From positions 1 to 12,025 of the forward strand of contig JAFVXN010000070.1 in NCBI GenBank assembly GCA_017501125.1: 12,025 nt of DNA, written 5' to 3'. The notes below the pieces were generated by a model. It saw only the letters and a list, made by a program, of their open reading frames with translations. It did not search any database and was not told the DNA's origin. Source of the stretch: Clostridia bacterium. GTDB taxonomy: Bacteria > Bacillota > Clostridia > Christensenellales > Borkfalkiaceae. The translations under genes and the position numbers were made by a program. This document shows positions 1 to 6,892 of the stretch, piece after piece (the first letter of the stretch is position 1; each line of letters begins with the position of its first letter).

Positions 1-21
1 CCGTCCGTCAAGGGGTTTAAC

Positions 22-51
22 AAAAAAAATCTCCGCTTGGAACAAACGGAG
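22..51 (-). terminator. leftward intrinsic terminator
   Basis: Read on the minus strand, the arms CTCCG and CGGAG (31-35 and 47-51) pair, with a further TTG/CAA pairing after one mismatch and a three-base loop. The stem is followed at once by a run of eight T (22-29). This is the classic intrinsic terminator layout. It would end any leftward transcript that reads through the two hairpins nearer thrC, or a transcript starting within 52-410. Confidence 0.6.
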
Positions 52-90
52 GCGTTAGATACGAGCAAGGCGAGGCGCTATGCGCCGAGA

Positions 91-176
91 GTGATATTTA
101 CCTATGGGTAAGTGATATTTTGCCATCGCAAAGTGATATCCGTCTTGCGACGGGTGATATTTTCCCTAATGGGAAA
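91..176. repeat. array of four GTGATAT + hairpin units, 21-bp period
   Basis: GTGATAT occurs at 91, 112, 133 and 154, exactly 21 bases apart. Each copy is followed by a perfect small hairpin: TTACC-TATG-GGTAA (98-111), TTTGC-CATC-GCAAA (119-132, sharing the arrangement), CCGTC-TTGC-GACGG (140-153) and TTTCCC-TAAT-GGGAAA (161-176). All loops are four bases. The stem sequences are unrelated to one another, yet complementarity is kept in each, so structure rather than sequence is conserved. The array does not encode a protein: because 21 is a multiple of three, it leaves one minus frame open with a seven-residue repeat, a likely false gene call. Its function is unknown; it may be a dispersed intergenic repeat family. 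Confidence 0.8.
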
Positions 177-185
177 GTTGTGGCT

Positions 186-222
186 AATATTAAGAAAGCG
201 CAGTACAATAAAGCACTGCGCT
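186..222 (-). terminator. terminator-like hairpin, second copy
   Basis: Arms AGCGCAGT (197-204) and ACTGCGCT (215-222) pair perfectly. Read leftward, the stem is followed by the T-rich stretch TTTCTTAATATT. The sequence closely resembles the hairpin at 369-392 (both carry GCGCAGTACAA), so the two are copies of one element. It is weaker as a terminator than the copy next to thrC because the T run is interrupted. Confidence 0.45.
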
Positions 223-360
223 AAAGTTCGTTGATAGGTAAAAGGCGGAGATACGAGCAGGGGCAGGAGCGCGAGGATAACCTGACCATAAAGGCGAAGA
301 AGCAAGTAGGACGAGGCGTACGAGCATCTTTGCAGGGAGCGTACTTATGCGTACGTGACC

Positions 361-392
361 AAAAAGAAGCGCAGTACAACGAAGTACTGCGC
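361..392 (-). terminator. thrC intrinsic terminator
   Basis: A perfect nine-base stem (GCGCAGTAC at 369-377, GTACTGCGC at 384-392) with a six-base loop. In the leftward direction it is followed by TTCTTTTT (361-368). It lies 18 bases beyond the thrC stop codon, so it is the natural end of the thrC transcript. Confidence 0.8.
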
Positions 393-410
393 CGCTTATG
401 CGTCTTTATA

Positions 411-1943
411 TTACTTCTTGGGTTGAGGGGGTTCAGGCACAATCTTCCCCTCAGCCAAATCTAGCACTACTGCCGCCATTTCGTCCAGATTGTTGTTGAC
501 GACCGTCTTAAAACGAGGGACGCGATAACGCAACTCCATTAAGGATTTCGGCGGTTTCATTGCCGTCAAAAGGTGGAGACGTTTTACGCCCTTAAAACTG
601 TCTTTGACGTCGTTGCCCGTCAGCGCAAAGAGCACGTCTTGAGGGAACTTATAAGGACTTGCGGTAGAGAGGACGACGATAGGCGTATTGTCTTTGTCGT
701 GGAGTTTTTCCTTGTACTGCGCGCGCACCCAGAGCGCAACGCCCGTGTGCGTGTCCATAGCGTAGCCGTATTCGTCAAAGACGTCGTACATCGCCTCGAC
801 CATATCGTCGTCGTCGGCATAGCCCGCATCGAACTGTGCGTTGAGGTCGGCAAGTTCCTTCGTCGTGATAGAATACGCGCCGTTGGTGGCGAGTTCCTTC
901 ATGCGCATTGCCGTAATCTTAGCGTCTCTGCCACTGACCTCGAAGAGCAATCTCTCCAAGTTGGAGGACACGAGAATATCCATGGAGGGGGAGGAGGTAC
1001 GATAGAATTCCCTGTCTTTCACCTCGTACTTGCCCGTCGCAAAGAAATCGGTCAATACTTTATTTTCGTTGGAGGCGCAGACGAGTTTCCTTACGGGCAG
1101 ACCCATTTGCTTTGCGTACCAGCCCGCCAAAATGTCGCCGAAGTTGCCCGTGGGCACGACGAAGTCGACCTTGTCGCCCTTTTCAATCTGGCGAGAGGTC
1201 AAAAGGTCAAGATAGGTGGAGAAGTAGTACGCAATCTGCGGTGCCAAACGCCCAAAGTTAATGGAGTTGGCACTGGAGAGCCTTGCCCCCTTCTCTTTCA
1301 ATTTTGCATTGAACTCTTGAGAGGCGAACAAATTCTTGACCGCGCGTTGGCAATCGTCGAAGTTGCCTTTGACAGCCGCCACGAAGACGTTGTCGCCAGA
1401 TTGCGTAGCCATCTGCAAGCGTTGCATCTTCGCGACCCCTTCGTCGGGATAGAATACCGCCACTTTCGTGCCTTTTACGTTCTTAAACCCTTCGAGCGCC
1501 GCCTTGCCCGTGTCGCCACTGGTCGCCGCCAAAATCAAGACGTCTTCCTTGATGCCGAGCACCTCTTGACTGCGTTTCAAAAGGTAAGGCAGGACGGTGA
1601 GCGCCATATCCTTAAAGGCGCACGTCGGACCGTGGAATAATTCCAAAATGTAAAATCCGTTGTCGATTTTTACCAAGGGCGCAGGGTCGTTGCCCGTGAA
1701 GGTAGAGTACGCCTTTTCACAGATTTCTTTGAGATAGTCTGCGCCCAACTCGTCGGCTAAATATTTGCCGAGGACGAACGCCGCCCTTTCGGGATAAGAC
1801 ATCGACTCCATCGCGGAGAGTTCTTCGTCCGAAACCTGCGGGAAGGACACGGGGACGAACAAGCCGCCGTCAGAGGCAAGCCCCTGCACGATCGCCTTTG
1901 CACCCGTCACTTTTTCACCACCCCTGGTGCTGATAAATTCCAT
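411..1943 (-). CDS. thrC: threonine synthase
   Basis: 510 residues. It is a PLP enzyme of the cytoplasm that converts O-phospho-L-homoserine and water to L-threonine and phosphate, the last step of threonine synthesis. The start shows the family opening STRGGE (residues 5-10) and GLASDGGLFVP (21-31). The PLP-binding lysine is K111 in HGPTCAFKDMA. The phosphate-binding loop is ATSGDTGKAAL (140-150), followed by SSANSINFGRLAPQ (223-236) and the glycine-rich GNFGDILAG (267-275). About 500 residues fits the longer bacterial form. ATG at 1943 follows AGGTG by a short gap. Upstream, only about 50 bases separate it from the terminator of the preceding gene; I see no clear promoter there, and a GTCCC-AAA-GGGAC hairpin (1966-1978) lies just before the ribosome binding site. 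Transcription may come from read-through or a weak local promoter. Confidence 0.96.
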   Translation of the reverse strand: MEFISTRGGEKVTGAKAIVQGLASDGGLFVPVSFPQVSDEELSAMESMSYPERAAFVLGKYLADELGADYLKEICEKAYSTFTGNDPAPLVKIDNGFYILELFHGPTCAFKDMALTVLPYLLKRSQEVLGIKEDVLILAATSGDTGKAALEGFKNVKGTKVAVFYPDEGVAKMQRLQMATQSGDNVFVAAVKGNFDDCQRAVKNLFASQEFNAKLKEKGARLSSANSINFGRLAPQIAYYFSTYLDLLTSRQIEKGDKVDFVVPTGNFGDILAGWYAKQMGLPVRKLVCASNENKVLTDFFATGKYEVKDREFYRTSSPSMDILVSSNLERLLFEVSGRDAKITAMRMKELATNGAYSITTKELADLNAQFDAGYADDDDMVEAMYDVFDEYGYAMDTHTGVALWVRAQYKEKLHDKDNTPIVVLSTASPYKFPQDVLFALTGNDVKDSFKGVKRLHLLTAMKPPKSLMELRYRVPRFKTVVNNNLDEMAAVVLDLAEGKIVPEPPQPKK

Positions 1944-1965
1944 AATTCACCTACTTTATCGTATT

Positions 1966-1978
1966 GTCCCAAAGGGAC
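1966..1978 (-). promoter_or_regulatory. hairpin in thrC leader
   Basis: GTCCC-AAA-GGGAC forms a five-base stem with a three-base loop about 23 bases upstream of the thrC start codon. It sits between the preceding terminator and the thrC ribosome binding site. It could affect mRNA stability or translation. No riboswitch or T-box is recognisable. Confidence 0.35.
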
Positions 1979-1986
1979 GTAATTTC

Positions 1987-2022
1987 TCAAAAAAGACGAG
2001 GCGGTGTGTACACTCCGCCTCG
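1987..2022 (-). terminator. terminator of the small P-loop gene
   Basis: Eight-base stem CGAGGCGG (1997-2004) with CCGCCTCG (2015-2022), loop of ten. Read leftward it is followed by TCTTTTTT (1988-1995). It lies about 65 bases beyond the stop of the P-loop gene at 2086 and before thrC. Two more small palindromes lie between that stop and this terminator (CGCGTA-T-TACGCG, 2031-2043; CTTCCC-TTAT-GGGAAG, 2061-2076). Confidence 0.8.
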
Positions 2023-2085
2023 GTGCTTTGCGCGTATTACGCGAAAAAAGCCGCTTTTTCTTCCCTTATGGGAAGGGGCGTCCCC

Positions 2086-2493
2086 TTAAAGATATTTCGC
2101 GACGAAATCGGGGAGTTCCTCTTTTGCGGCGGATACGGATACCGTAATCGTCAAGCCGCCATCGCTTGCCACCTTGTCGAGCATATAGAAGAATTGCGCC
2201 ATCTCAGCGACGGGCTTACCTGCGATACGCACTACGCCGTCGAGGAAGACGTATTCGTTGTCGTGGTTGCCTGCGATAACCCCTTTCACGAAGGAGCAAA
2301 GCGCCACTTCGCCTGCGATATCGTATTCGCTAACGTCGATGAAGCGAACTTCTCTTGCCAAATCGTACATACCGCGCTTGGTGTCCGTGATGAAAATCAA
2401 GTGCCCTTTTGCCTTTTCGACCGTTGCGTTAGCCGCGTCGATGAGCATCTTGGTTTTACCCGTACCTTTTGCGCCGTAAATAATCTTAATCAT
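2086..2493 (-). CDS. small P-loop ATP-binding protein, unknown function
   Basis: 135 residues, with no signal peptide or membrane segment. A Walker A motif opens the protein: GAKGTGKT (residues 7-14, K13 and T14 for phosphate and Mg). The hydrophobic strand YVFLDG (81-86, D85) fits a Walker B motif. The chain has only the core size of a P-loop domain and no recognisable sensor or helicase motifs. Similar short MIKIIYGxxGTGKT proteins occur widely in Clostridia as uncharacterised ATP-binding proteins; that is recollection of the family, not a search result. ATG at 2493 follows GGGAGG with good spacing, and it has its own promoter (2560-2588) and terminator. Standing alone, it has no partner gene that suggests its job. 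Confidence 0.85.
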   Translation of the reverse strand: MIKIIYGAKGTGKTKMLIDAANATVEKAKGHLIFITDTKRGMYDLAREVRFIDVSEYDIAGEVALCSFVKGVIAGNHDNEYVFLDGVVRIAGKPVAEMAQFFYMLDKVASDGGLTITVSVSAAKEELPDFVAKYL

Positions 2494-2519
2494 ATCAAAA
2501 TCCTCCCGATTTTTCCTAC

Positions 2520-2551
2520 TTACCCGAAAGGTAAGAGAGTTTTCCTTTCGG
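2520..2551 (-). promoter_or_regulatory. leader with two mutually exclusive hairpins
   Basis: In the leader of the P-loop gene, CCGAAAGG (2524-2531) and CCTTTCGG (2544-2551) form a perfect eight-base stem. The overlapping TTACC (2520-2524) and GGTAA (2530-2534) form a shorter alternative stem with loop CGAAA. The two share bases and cannot coexist. The structure lies 27 or more bases upstream of the start codon. Confidence 0.45.
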
Positions 2552-2559
2552 TTTCTTAT

Positions 2560-2588
2560 AGTTTAACAAATTTTTCGTCTAATTTCAA
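2560..2588 (-). promoter_or_regulatory. sigma-A promoter for the P-loop gene
   Basis: On the minus strand: TTGAAA (-35, 2583-2588), 17-base spacer, TAAACT (-10, 2560-2565). It lies 67 bases upstream of the ATG at 2493 in a strongly AT-rich stretch between this gene and the aminotransferase. Confidence 0.7.
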
Positions 2589-2645
2589 GACTTTTTTGAA
2601 AAAATCTGCCGTCCTCTATAAAAAATTTTCTATTTTCGTCGGATT

Positions 2646-3845
2646 TTATTGCAATTCTTCGACGAATTGCTTAATTCTAGAAAGACCTTCCTCCAAATCG
2701 GCGTCGCTGAGCGCGTAGGAAAGGCGCACGCAGTCGTCCGCACCGAAAGAGATGCCAGGGACCGTCGCCACCTTCTTGCCGTCCAAAAGTGCGTCCGCAA
2801 AGTCGATCGAGTTGTTGATAACCTTCCCGTTATAACTCTTGCCGTACAAGCCGCCTACGACCATCATCACGTAGAAAGCGCCGTCGGGTTCTACCCACGA
2901 AATCCCCTCGATCCCTTTGAGCAGGTCGATGAGTTTCGCCCTGCGCCCGTCGAAGACCTTGACCATCTTTTGCAAGTCCGCCTCGGGGGAGTTGAGCGCC
3001 TCTATCGTCGCGTACTGGGAGATGGAGCAAGCGTTGCTCGTCGCGTGGCTTTGGAAGGAATCGATTGCCTTGGCTACGTCCTTGGGTGCCGCCAAATAAC
3101 CGATACGCCAACCCGTCATAGCGTACGACTTGGATACGCCGTTGATCGTAATCGTGAGGTCCTTCATCTTCTCGCTAACCGCCGCGATAGAGAAAGGCTT
3201 TACACCGTTGTAGCAAAGTTTTTCGTAGATTTCGTCCGCGAGCACGAAAATGCCTGCCTCCTCGCATACCTTAGCGATGGCGCGCACCTCCGCCTCGTCG
3301 TACACCGCACCCGTGGGGTTGGAGGGGGAGTTGAAAATGAGCATCTTCGTCTTGGGCGTAATCGCCGCCTTGAGTTGTTCGGGCGTGAACTTGAATTTGT
3401 TCGCCTTCTCGCACCGGATATAGACGGGCGTACCGCCGCAGACCTTCACCACCTCGGGATAGGTCAACCAGTACGGCGCGGGAATAATGACTTCGTCACC
3501 CTCTTCAATCAACGCGTAGCAAGCGTTGAAAATGGAGTGTTTTGCACCGCCCGACACGATAATCTGGGACGGCTCGTAGGAAAGCCCGTTGTCCTTTTCG
3601 AATTTTTCACAAATCTTTTTGCGAAGGGGCAACAAGCCAGAGGACGGGGTGTATTTGGTATGCCCTGCGTCCAAAGCCGCCTTCGCCGACGCGATAATGT
3701 TGTCAGGCGTGTTGAAATCAGGCTCGCCTACGCCGAAGGATACGACGCTCTCGCCTGCCGCTTTCATCGCCTTCGCCTTCGCCGAAATGGCAAGGGTCAA
3801 GGAAGGGGAAAGGGTACTCATTCTGCTTGCAATTCTGTTCTTCAT
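2646..3845 (-). CDS. aspC: class I PLP aminotransferase, aspartate aminotransferase type
   Basis: 399 residues, a normal length for fold-type I aminotransferases. It exchanges the amino group between L-aspartate and 2-oxoglutarate using PLP in the cytoplasm. Visible signatures are VSFGVGEPDFNTP (35-47), YTPSSG (65-70), NSPSNPTGAVY (172-182, with N176), DEIY (204-207, D204 to the PLP nitrogen), the Schiff-base lysine K239 in GVSKSYAMTGWRIGY, and the substrate carboxylate arginine R374 in CVRLSYA. This pattern fits the subfamily Ib aspartate transaminases; a related specificity (for example aromatic or prephenate) cannot be excluded. I chose ATG at 3845 because GGAG sits 7 bases ahead; the upstream in-frame ATG at 3911 overlaps the promoter and adds 22 lysine-rich residues unlike the family. 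It would feed aspartate to the pathway ended by thrC. Confidence 0.92.
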   Translation of the reverse strand: MKNRIASRMSTLSPSLTLAISAKAKAMKAAGESVVSFGVGEPDFNTPDNIIASAKAALDAGHTKYTPSSGLLPLRKKICEKFEKDNGLSYEPSQIIVSGGAKHSIFNACYALIEEGDEVIIPAPYWLTYPEVVKVCGGTPVYIRCEKANKFKFTPEQLKAAITPKTKMLIFNSPSNPTGAVYDEAEVRAIAKVCEEAGIFVLADEIYEKLCYNGVKPFSIAAVSEKMKDLTITINGVSKSYAMTGWRIGYLAAPKDVAKAIDSFQSHATSNACSISQYATIEALNSPEADLQKMVKVFDGRRAKLIDLLKGIEGISWVEPDGAFYVMMVVGGLYGKSYNGKVINNSIDFADALLDGKKVATVPGISFGADDCVRLSYALSDADLEEGLSRIKQFVEELQ

Positions 3846-3882
3846 AACTTTTCTCCGAAACTTGAATTTTTCTTTCCTAACT

Positions 3883-3911
3883 ATTGTAGCCTTTTCTTTC
3901 AAAGAAAGCAA
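3883..3911 (-). promoter_or_regulatory. sigma-A promoter of the aminotransferase
   Basis: TTGCTT (-35, 3906-3911), 17-base spacer, TACAAT (-10, 3883-3888), read leftward. The predicted start of transcription, near 3876, leaves a leader of about 30 bases. This supports the start codon at 3845. Confidence 0.75.
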
Positions 3912-3996
3912 CTTAAAATCACCCGTTTTTGAAAAATCAATCGACTTTTTTAGACTTTTTTGCCCCTGTTATCAACTTTTTCGATAGCCATAAACG

Positions 3997-4042
3997 AAAA
4001 AGGCGAAAGGAAAGACCCGTCCTACCTAAAAGACGAGCCTTT
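3997..4042 (-). terminator. terminator of the protease/isomerase operon
   Basis: Read leftward, AAAGGCTCGTC (4032-4042) pairs with GACGGGTCTTT (4011-4021) through an eleven-base stem with two G-U pairs and a ten-base loop. CCTTTCGCCTTTTTC follows, a T-rich but interrupted tail. It lies 24 bases past the isomerase stop. Confidence 0.65.
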
Positions 4043-4066
4043 CTTAGAAATTTCTATACGAAAACC

Positions 4067-5542
4067 TTACAAAATCACGTACGGGATATCGAGTAATTTT
4101 GCCACCTTCTCAAAGAGAGAAGCGTTCCTACCCACGGACATAGCAAAGTGATGGGTGGGCGCCTCCTTGAACCACTTTTCCATATAGGTGTCGGGGTCGA
4201 CGGAGAATTTGACGGGGGTCTGCGTGTTGCCTATCTGCATAATCGTGCCACCCGTCGCCAACCCTTCGCTGATGATGAGTTTGAGTTTGCCGTCGCCCGT
4301 TTGGGTGAGCCCTAAGTTGGTGACGTCGCCCGTCCTGACCTTCGCCTCGACGGAGATGCCTGCTCCACGCTTGCCGTGGTACAAGCCCATCTCTCTTAAA
4401 ATGGGTTTGCCGTCGGCGATTTTGACGTGGAAAGGTCCGTCGTGCCCGAGCAAGATCGTACCGTCGTCGTAGTCGGTCGTGACGATCTCGCAGAAACTAC
4501 CGCCGACGCCTAAGGTGTCGCAAATCTTCATCGCCACCGCCGTCTTCAAGTCGCCCTCGCCTGCGCAAGGTACGCCGTTTGCCGTCAGCAGAGAGAACCC
4601 GACGATAAAGCCCTTTTGCAACTGCTCGTATTCGCTATCGTCCATACCGTGGTAATAATAAGCCAAGCCACCAAGGTCGAATTTTTCCACCAGTTTATGC
4701 TGTGCCGCCGAAATGCGCGCCGACCAATCCATCTGCTCTTCCGTCGGCTTTTTCGCCAAGGGGTCCGCCGCGGAGTCGCCGCTGATTTGGAACAGTTCGT
4801 CCATCTTTTTGCGGTGTTCTTTGACGTCCTCGTCCGTCACCTTGTCGTACGCGCTCTTTAAGTCGCACATCTCCAACACTTCGACGTGAATCCCACTCTG
4901 CCCCGTCAGCATCGTGAAGTCGCTATACATATCCAGCATGCCGGAATAGGTATTGCCGAGGAAACCGAAACGGGTATTTTGCAAGGTGCGTGCCGCGCCC
5001 GCCGCCGCAATCCATTCTTTCACCTCTTTCCAGACGCGGATTGCCTCAGGGTCGTCCGCCGTCCTTTCGTCCGTCAGGGACACGGCAGGCGTCTCCGTCA
5101 AGCCAAGCAATCCGCTGACGACCTCGTAGCCGATACCGCAACGATTGAAAGCGTTGCAAATCTCAGGCACGACGCAAGCGTTGCAATGGGCGAGCCACTC
5201 CCCCGTCGTCGTCTTTTCGTAATTGACGCGGCGGCAAGGTTGCAGGTTCAAAAGAATCGTCTTCGCCTTGCAAATCCTATGTACGGGTACGATTGCCGCG
5301 CTGGTGGCGTAAGTCGCACAATGCACGAAAATAATATCGACGTTTTTCGCGTTGAAATATTCGCCGCACGCCTTGGCTTTTTCCACGCTGTCCACCAACC
5401 CGAAGTTGTACACTTCCGCGTCGAATCCAGCCGTTTTTTCGGCTATAAAGGCATTATAGCCTTTAATCCTCTTTTCGAGGTCGGGGAATTGTCCCCAATA
5501 GGTGTTGAGCCCGACGCTGTATAATCCTACCCTTGCTTTCAT
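4067..5542 (-). CDS. L-arabinose/L-fucose isomerase-family protein
   Basis: 491 residues. It belongs to the AraA/FucI family of Mn-dependent ketol isomerases that interconvert aldose and ketose sugars in the cytoplasm. Comparison from memory with E. coli AraA (about 500 residues) places all four metal and catalytic positions: E329 in AGEGDLKTA (E306 in AraA), E352 in GGSFCE (E333), H367 in LLGHDG (H350) and H464/H465 in THHFA (H450). The N-terminal part has the family's substrate-side fold (GLNTYWGQFP, 11-20; VHCATYATSA, 73-82). Sequence around these motifs differs from true AraA (GHDGPFHV against GSHMLEV), so the sugar is unknown. ATG at 5542 follows AGGAG by five bases; the in-frame ATG at 5563 has no such site. 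It lies 27 bases after the protease gene with no terminator between, so the two are probably co-transcribed. No kinase, epimerase or sugar transporter is adjacent. Confidence 0.85.
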   Translation of the reverse strand: MKARVGLYSVGLNTYWGQFPDLEKRIKGYNAFIAEKTAGFDAEVYNFGLVDSVEKAKACGEYFNAKNVDIIFVHCATYATSAAIVPVHRICKAKTILLNLQPCRRVNYEKTTTGEWLAHCNACVVPEICNAFNRCGIGYEVVSGLLGLTETPAVSLTDERTADDPEAIRVWKEVKEWIAAAGAARTLQNTRFGFLGNTYSGMLDMYSDFTMLTGQSGIHVEVLEMCDLKSAYDKVTDEDVKEHRKKMDELFQISGDSAADPLAKKPTEEQMDWSARISAAQHKLVEKFDLGGLAYYYHGMDDSEYEQLQKGFIVGFSLLTANGVPCAGEGDLKTAVAMKICDTLGVGGSFCEIVTTDYDDGTILLGHDGPFHVKIADGKPILREMGLYHGKRGAGISVEAKVRTGDVTNLGLTQTGDGKLKLIISEGLATGGTIMQIGNTQTPVKFSVDPDTYMEKWFKEAPTHHFAMSVGRNASLFEKVAKLLDIPYVIL

Positions 5543-5569
5543 CTTTTCTCCTTTTCGCGGCACCCTTTT

Positions 5570-6886
5570 TTACAACTGATTGTTAACGGTCAAATATTCC
5601 TTCACTTTCAGTAGAGGCACCGCCCAACTATACGTGTGTTCACCCGTCGTGGGGTGCACGTTGATGGCAAAATTTACGCCGATAATCTTGAAATCAAGAT
5701 CCATCATCAAACCGCCCGACGAGCCCGTCGCCATCCACGCGTCGTGCTGGACGCAATGGAAGTCGATGCTCGACATCTCGTCGATATTACAACCGCCGTA
5801 CTGCACAACTTTGCCGTAGGTAATGGCGTTCTTTTGCCCATAAGGCGCGCCGACAGCGACAATCTCCTGCCCTATCGTAGGATTGCTGGTCGCGAACTCA
5901 AAGGGAGTCAAATCGTGTTCGTCTTTCGTAAATTTGACGACTGCGAGGTCGTATTCCGCGTCCGTGCAGACGAGAGTCGCCGCGTATTCCGTATCGAAGC
6001 AATCGCGCACGGTCAATTCGTTCCTTCTCCCTGCTAATTTTGCCACTCTGTATTTGTGGACGACGTGGTTGTTGGTCAAAAGATAATAGGTATTCGTCGA
6101 CTCGACGTATTTGTACAGCACGCCACTACCAAGCGAAGAGTACGTCAAGCCGTCCGTGTCCTTGAAAATAGTGTGTACCGATACGATTCCGTCCATATAA
6201 TTGACCGTCAACTCGTTGGTGAACGCCGCGTAATCCAACTGGTAGTATGCGTACAGGTTGACGTTGGAATATACGGGACGGGTAAAGTCGTACATATTCG
6301 TATAATTCTCGTTAGTTGCCCAACCGACGAACTGATAGAATCCGTCCGCTTCGCGCGGGGCGGTAGGCGCTTTCTCCCCCGAATAAACCGTCTCCGTGCG
6401 AACTACCTCGCCGTCGACGTAATAGTTGACGGTGTACGTGGAGACCGCCATCTCCTCGGTGCAATCGTCGCAATGCCCGTCGTGATCGACGTCCTCGCAA
6501 CCGACGCGCCTGTTGCATACGTCGCAACGGTGATTATCGTCTACGTCCAAGCAATAACTAATCTCCAGCGAACATACGTCGCAGTGGTGATCGCCCGTAG
6601 CGTCCGTGCAACCGCTCGTCCTCGTATTACAAATATCGCAATAATGGTTGTGGTCGGCGTCTATGCAAACGCTGACGGCGGTACCGCAAGTTTCACAGCG
6701 GTGGTCGTCGTCCTCGTCCGTGCAATCGGTCACCCGTTTATAGCACGCGTCGCAACGGTGGTCGGCGTCTTCGTCCACACACTCTTTACAACTTTTCGAA
6801 CCGCCCAAATCCAAACAGCCCGTCGCCGTCAAGCCTGCGCATAGCGCCAGCGCCAACGCCGCTATCTTCGTCCATCTCTTTTTCAT
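5570..6886 (-). CDS. lipoprotein with six Cys/Asp/His repeats, Flg_new repeat and trypsin-like protease domain
   Basis: 438 residues, predicted to be anchored outside the membrane. The signal peptide (KKR, then a hydrophobic core) ends at lipobox TATGC, giving lipidated C24. Residues 36-142 hold six repeats of the form C-x8-C-x2-C at 18-19 residue steps (first Cys 36, 55, 74, 93, 112, 130), each with an Asp-rich, His-containing loop such as CTDEDDDHRCETC. Residues 151-215 resemble an InlB B-repeat/Flg_new module (YYVDGEVV, FVGWAT, NLYAYY). Residues 225-430 are an S1 chymotrypsin-fold protease with triad H274 (LLTNNHVVH), D313 (YDLAVV) and S390 (GSSGG). There is no PDZ domain. Asp-rich loops suggest Ca or other metal binding and the Cys may form disulfides; that is inference. 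The start lies six bases after the stop of the preceding related protease, so translation is probably coupled. Confidence 0.88.
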   Translation of the reverse strand: MKKRWTKIAALALALCAGLTATGCLDLGGSKSCKECVDEDADHRCDACYKRVTDCTDEDDDHRCETCGTAVSVCIDADHNHYCDICNTRTSGCTDATGDHHCDVCSLEISYCLDVDDNHRCDVCNRRVGCEDVDHDGHCDDCTEEMAVSTYTVNYYVDGEVVRTETVYSGEKAPTAPREADGFYQFVGWATNENYTNMYDFTRPVYSNVNLYAYYQLDYAAFTNELTVNYMDGIVSVHTIFKDTDGLTYSSLGSGVLYKYVESTNTYYLLTNNHVVHKYRVAKLAGRRNELTVRDCFDTEYAATLVCTDAEYDLAVVKFTKDEHDLTPFEFATSNPTIGQEIVAVGAPYGQKNAITYGKVVQYGGCNIDEMSSIDFHCVQHDAWMATGSSGGLMMDLDFKIIGVNFAINVHPTTGEHTYSWAVPLLKVKEYLTVNNQL

Positions 6887-6892
6887 CTTTTT

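Larger units (their letters stand above)
52..360. other. gene-free intergenic region rich in hairpins
   Basis: About 310 bases without a credible gene. It contains a short palindrome (GGCGC-TAT-GCGCC, 74-86), the four-unit GTGATAT hairpin array (91-176), a terminator-like hairpin (197-222) and purine-rich stretches sharing the word AGATACGAGCA (57-67 and 249-259 region). Short open frames exist on both strands, but none has a ribosome binding site or a recognisable protein. The periodic ones are by-products of the 21-base repeat. Confidence 0.6.

Noticed and set aside
91..176. CRISPR array
   Set aside because: The repeat is only seven bases, the intervals are self-complementary hairpins of about 14 bases rather than unique spacers, and no cas gene is present.
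102..305. Minus-strand open frame across the GTGATAT array with a seven-residue repeat
   Set aside because: The 21-base period keeps the frame open by arithmetic; the repeated residues are just the translated GTGATAT word, and there is no ribosome binding site.
573..1640. Long open frame (355 codons) on the plus strand opposite thrC
   Set aside because: It lies wholly antisense to an unmistakable threonine synthase, its product has no recognisable motif, and its openness follows from the codon bias of thrC.
1944..2085. Riboswitch or T-box in front of thrC
   Set aside because: Only about 140 bases lie between the genes, and they are taken by a terminator and small hairpins; no T-box sequence or specifier layout is visible.
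3846..3911. ATG at 3911 as start of the aminotransferase
   Set aside because: It falls in the -35 box of the promoter, so it would not be transcribed; the extra residues do not match the family.
2649..3932. Long open frame (427 codons) on the plus strand opposite the aminotransferase
   Set aside because: It is antisense to a complete PLP enzyme with all catalytic residues; the translation is Arg/His/Val-rich low-information sequence without a plausible ribosome binding site.
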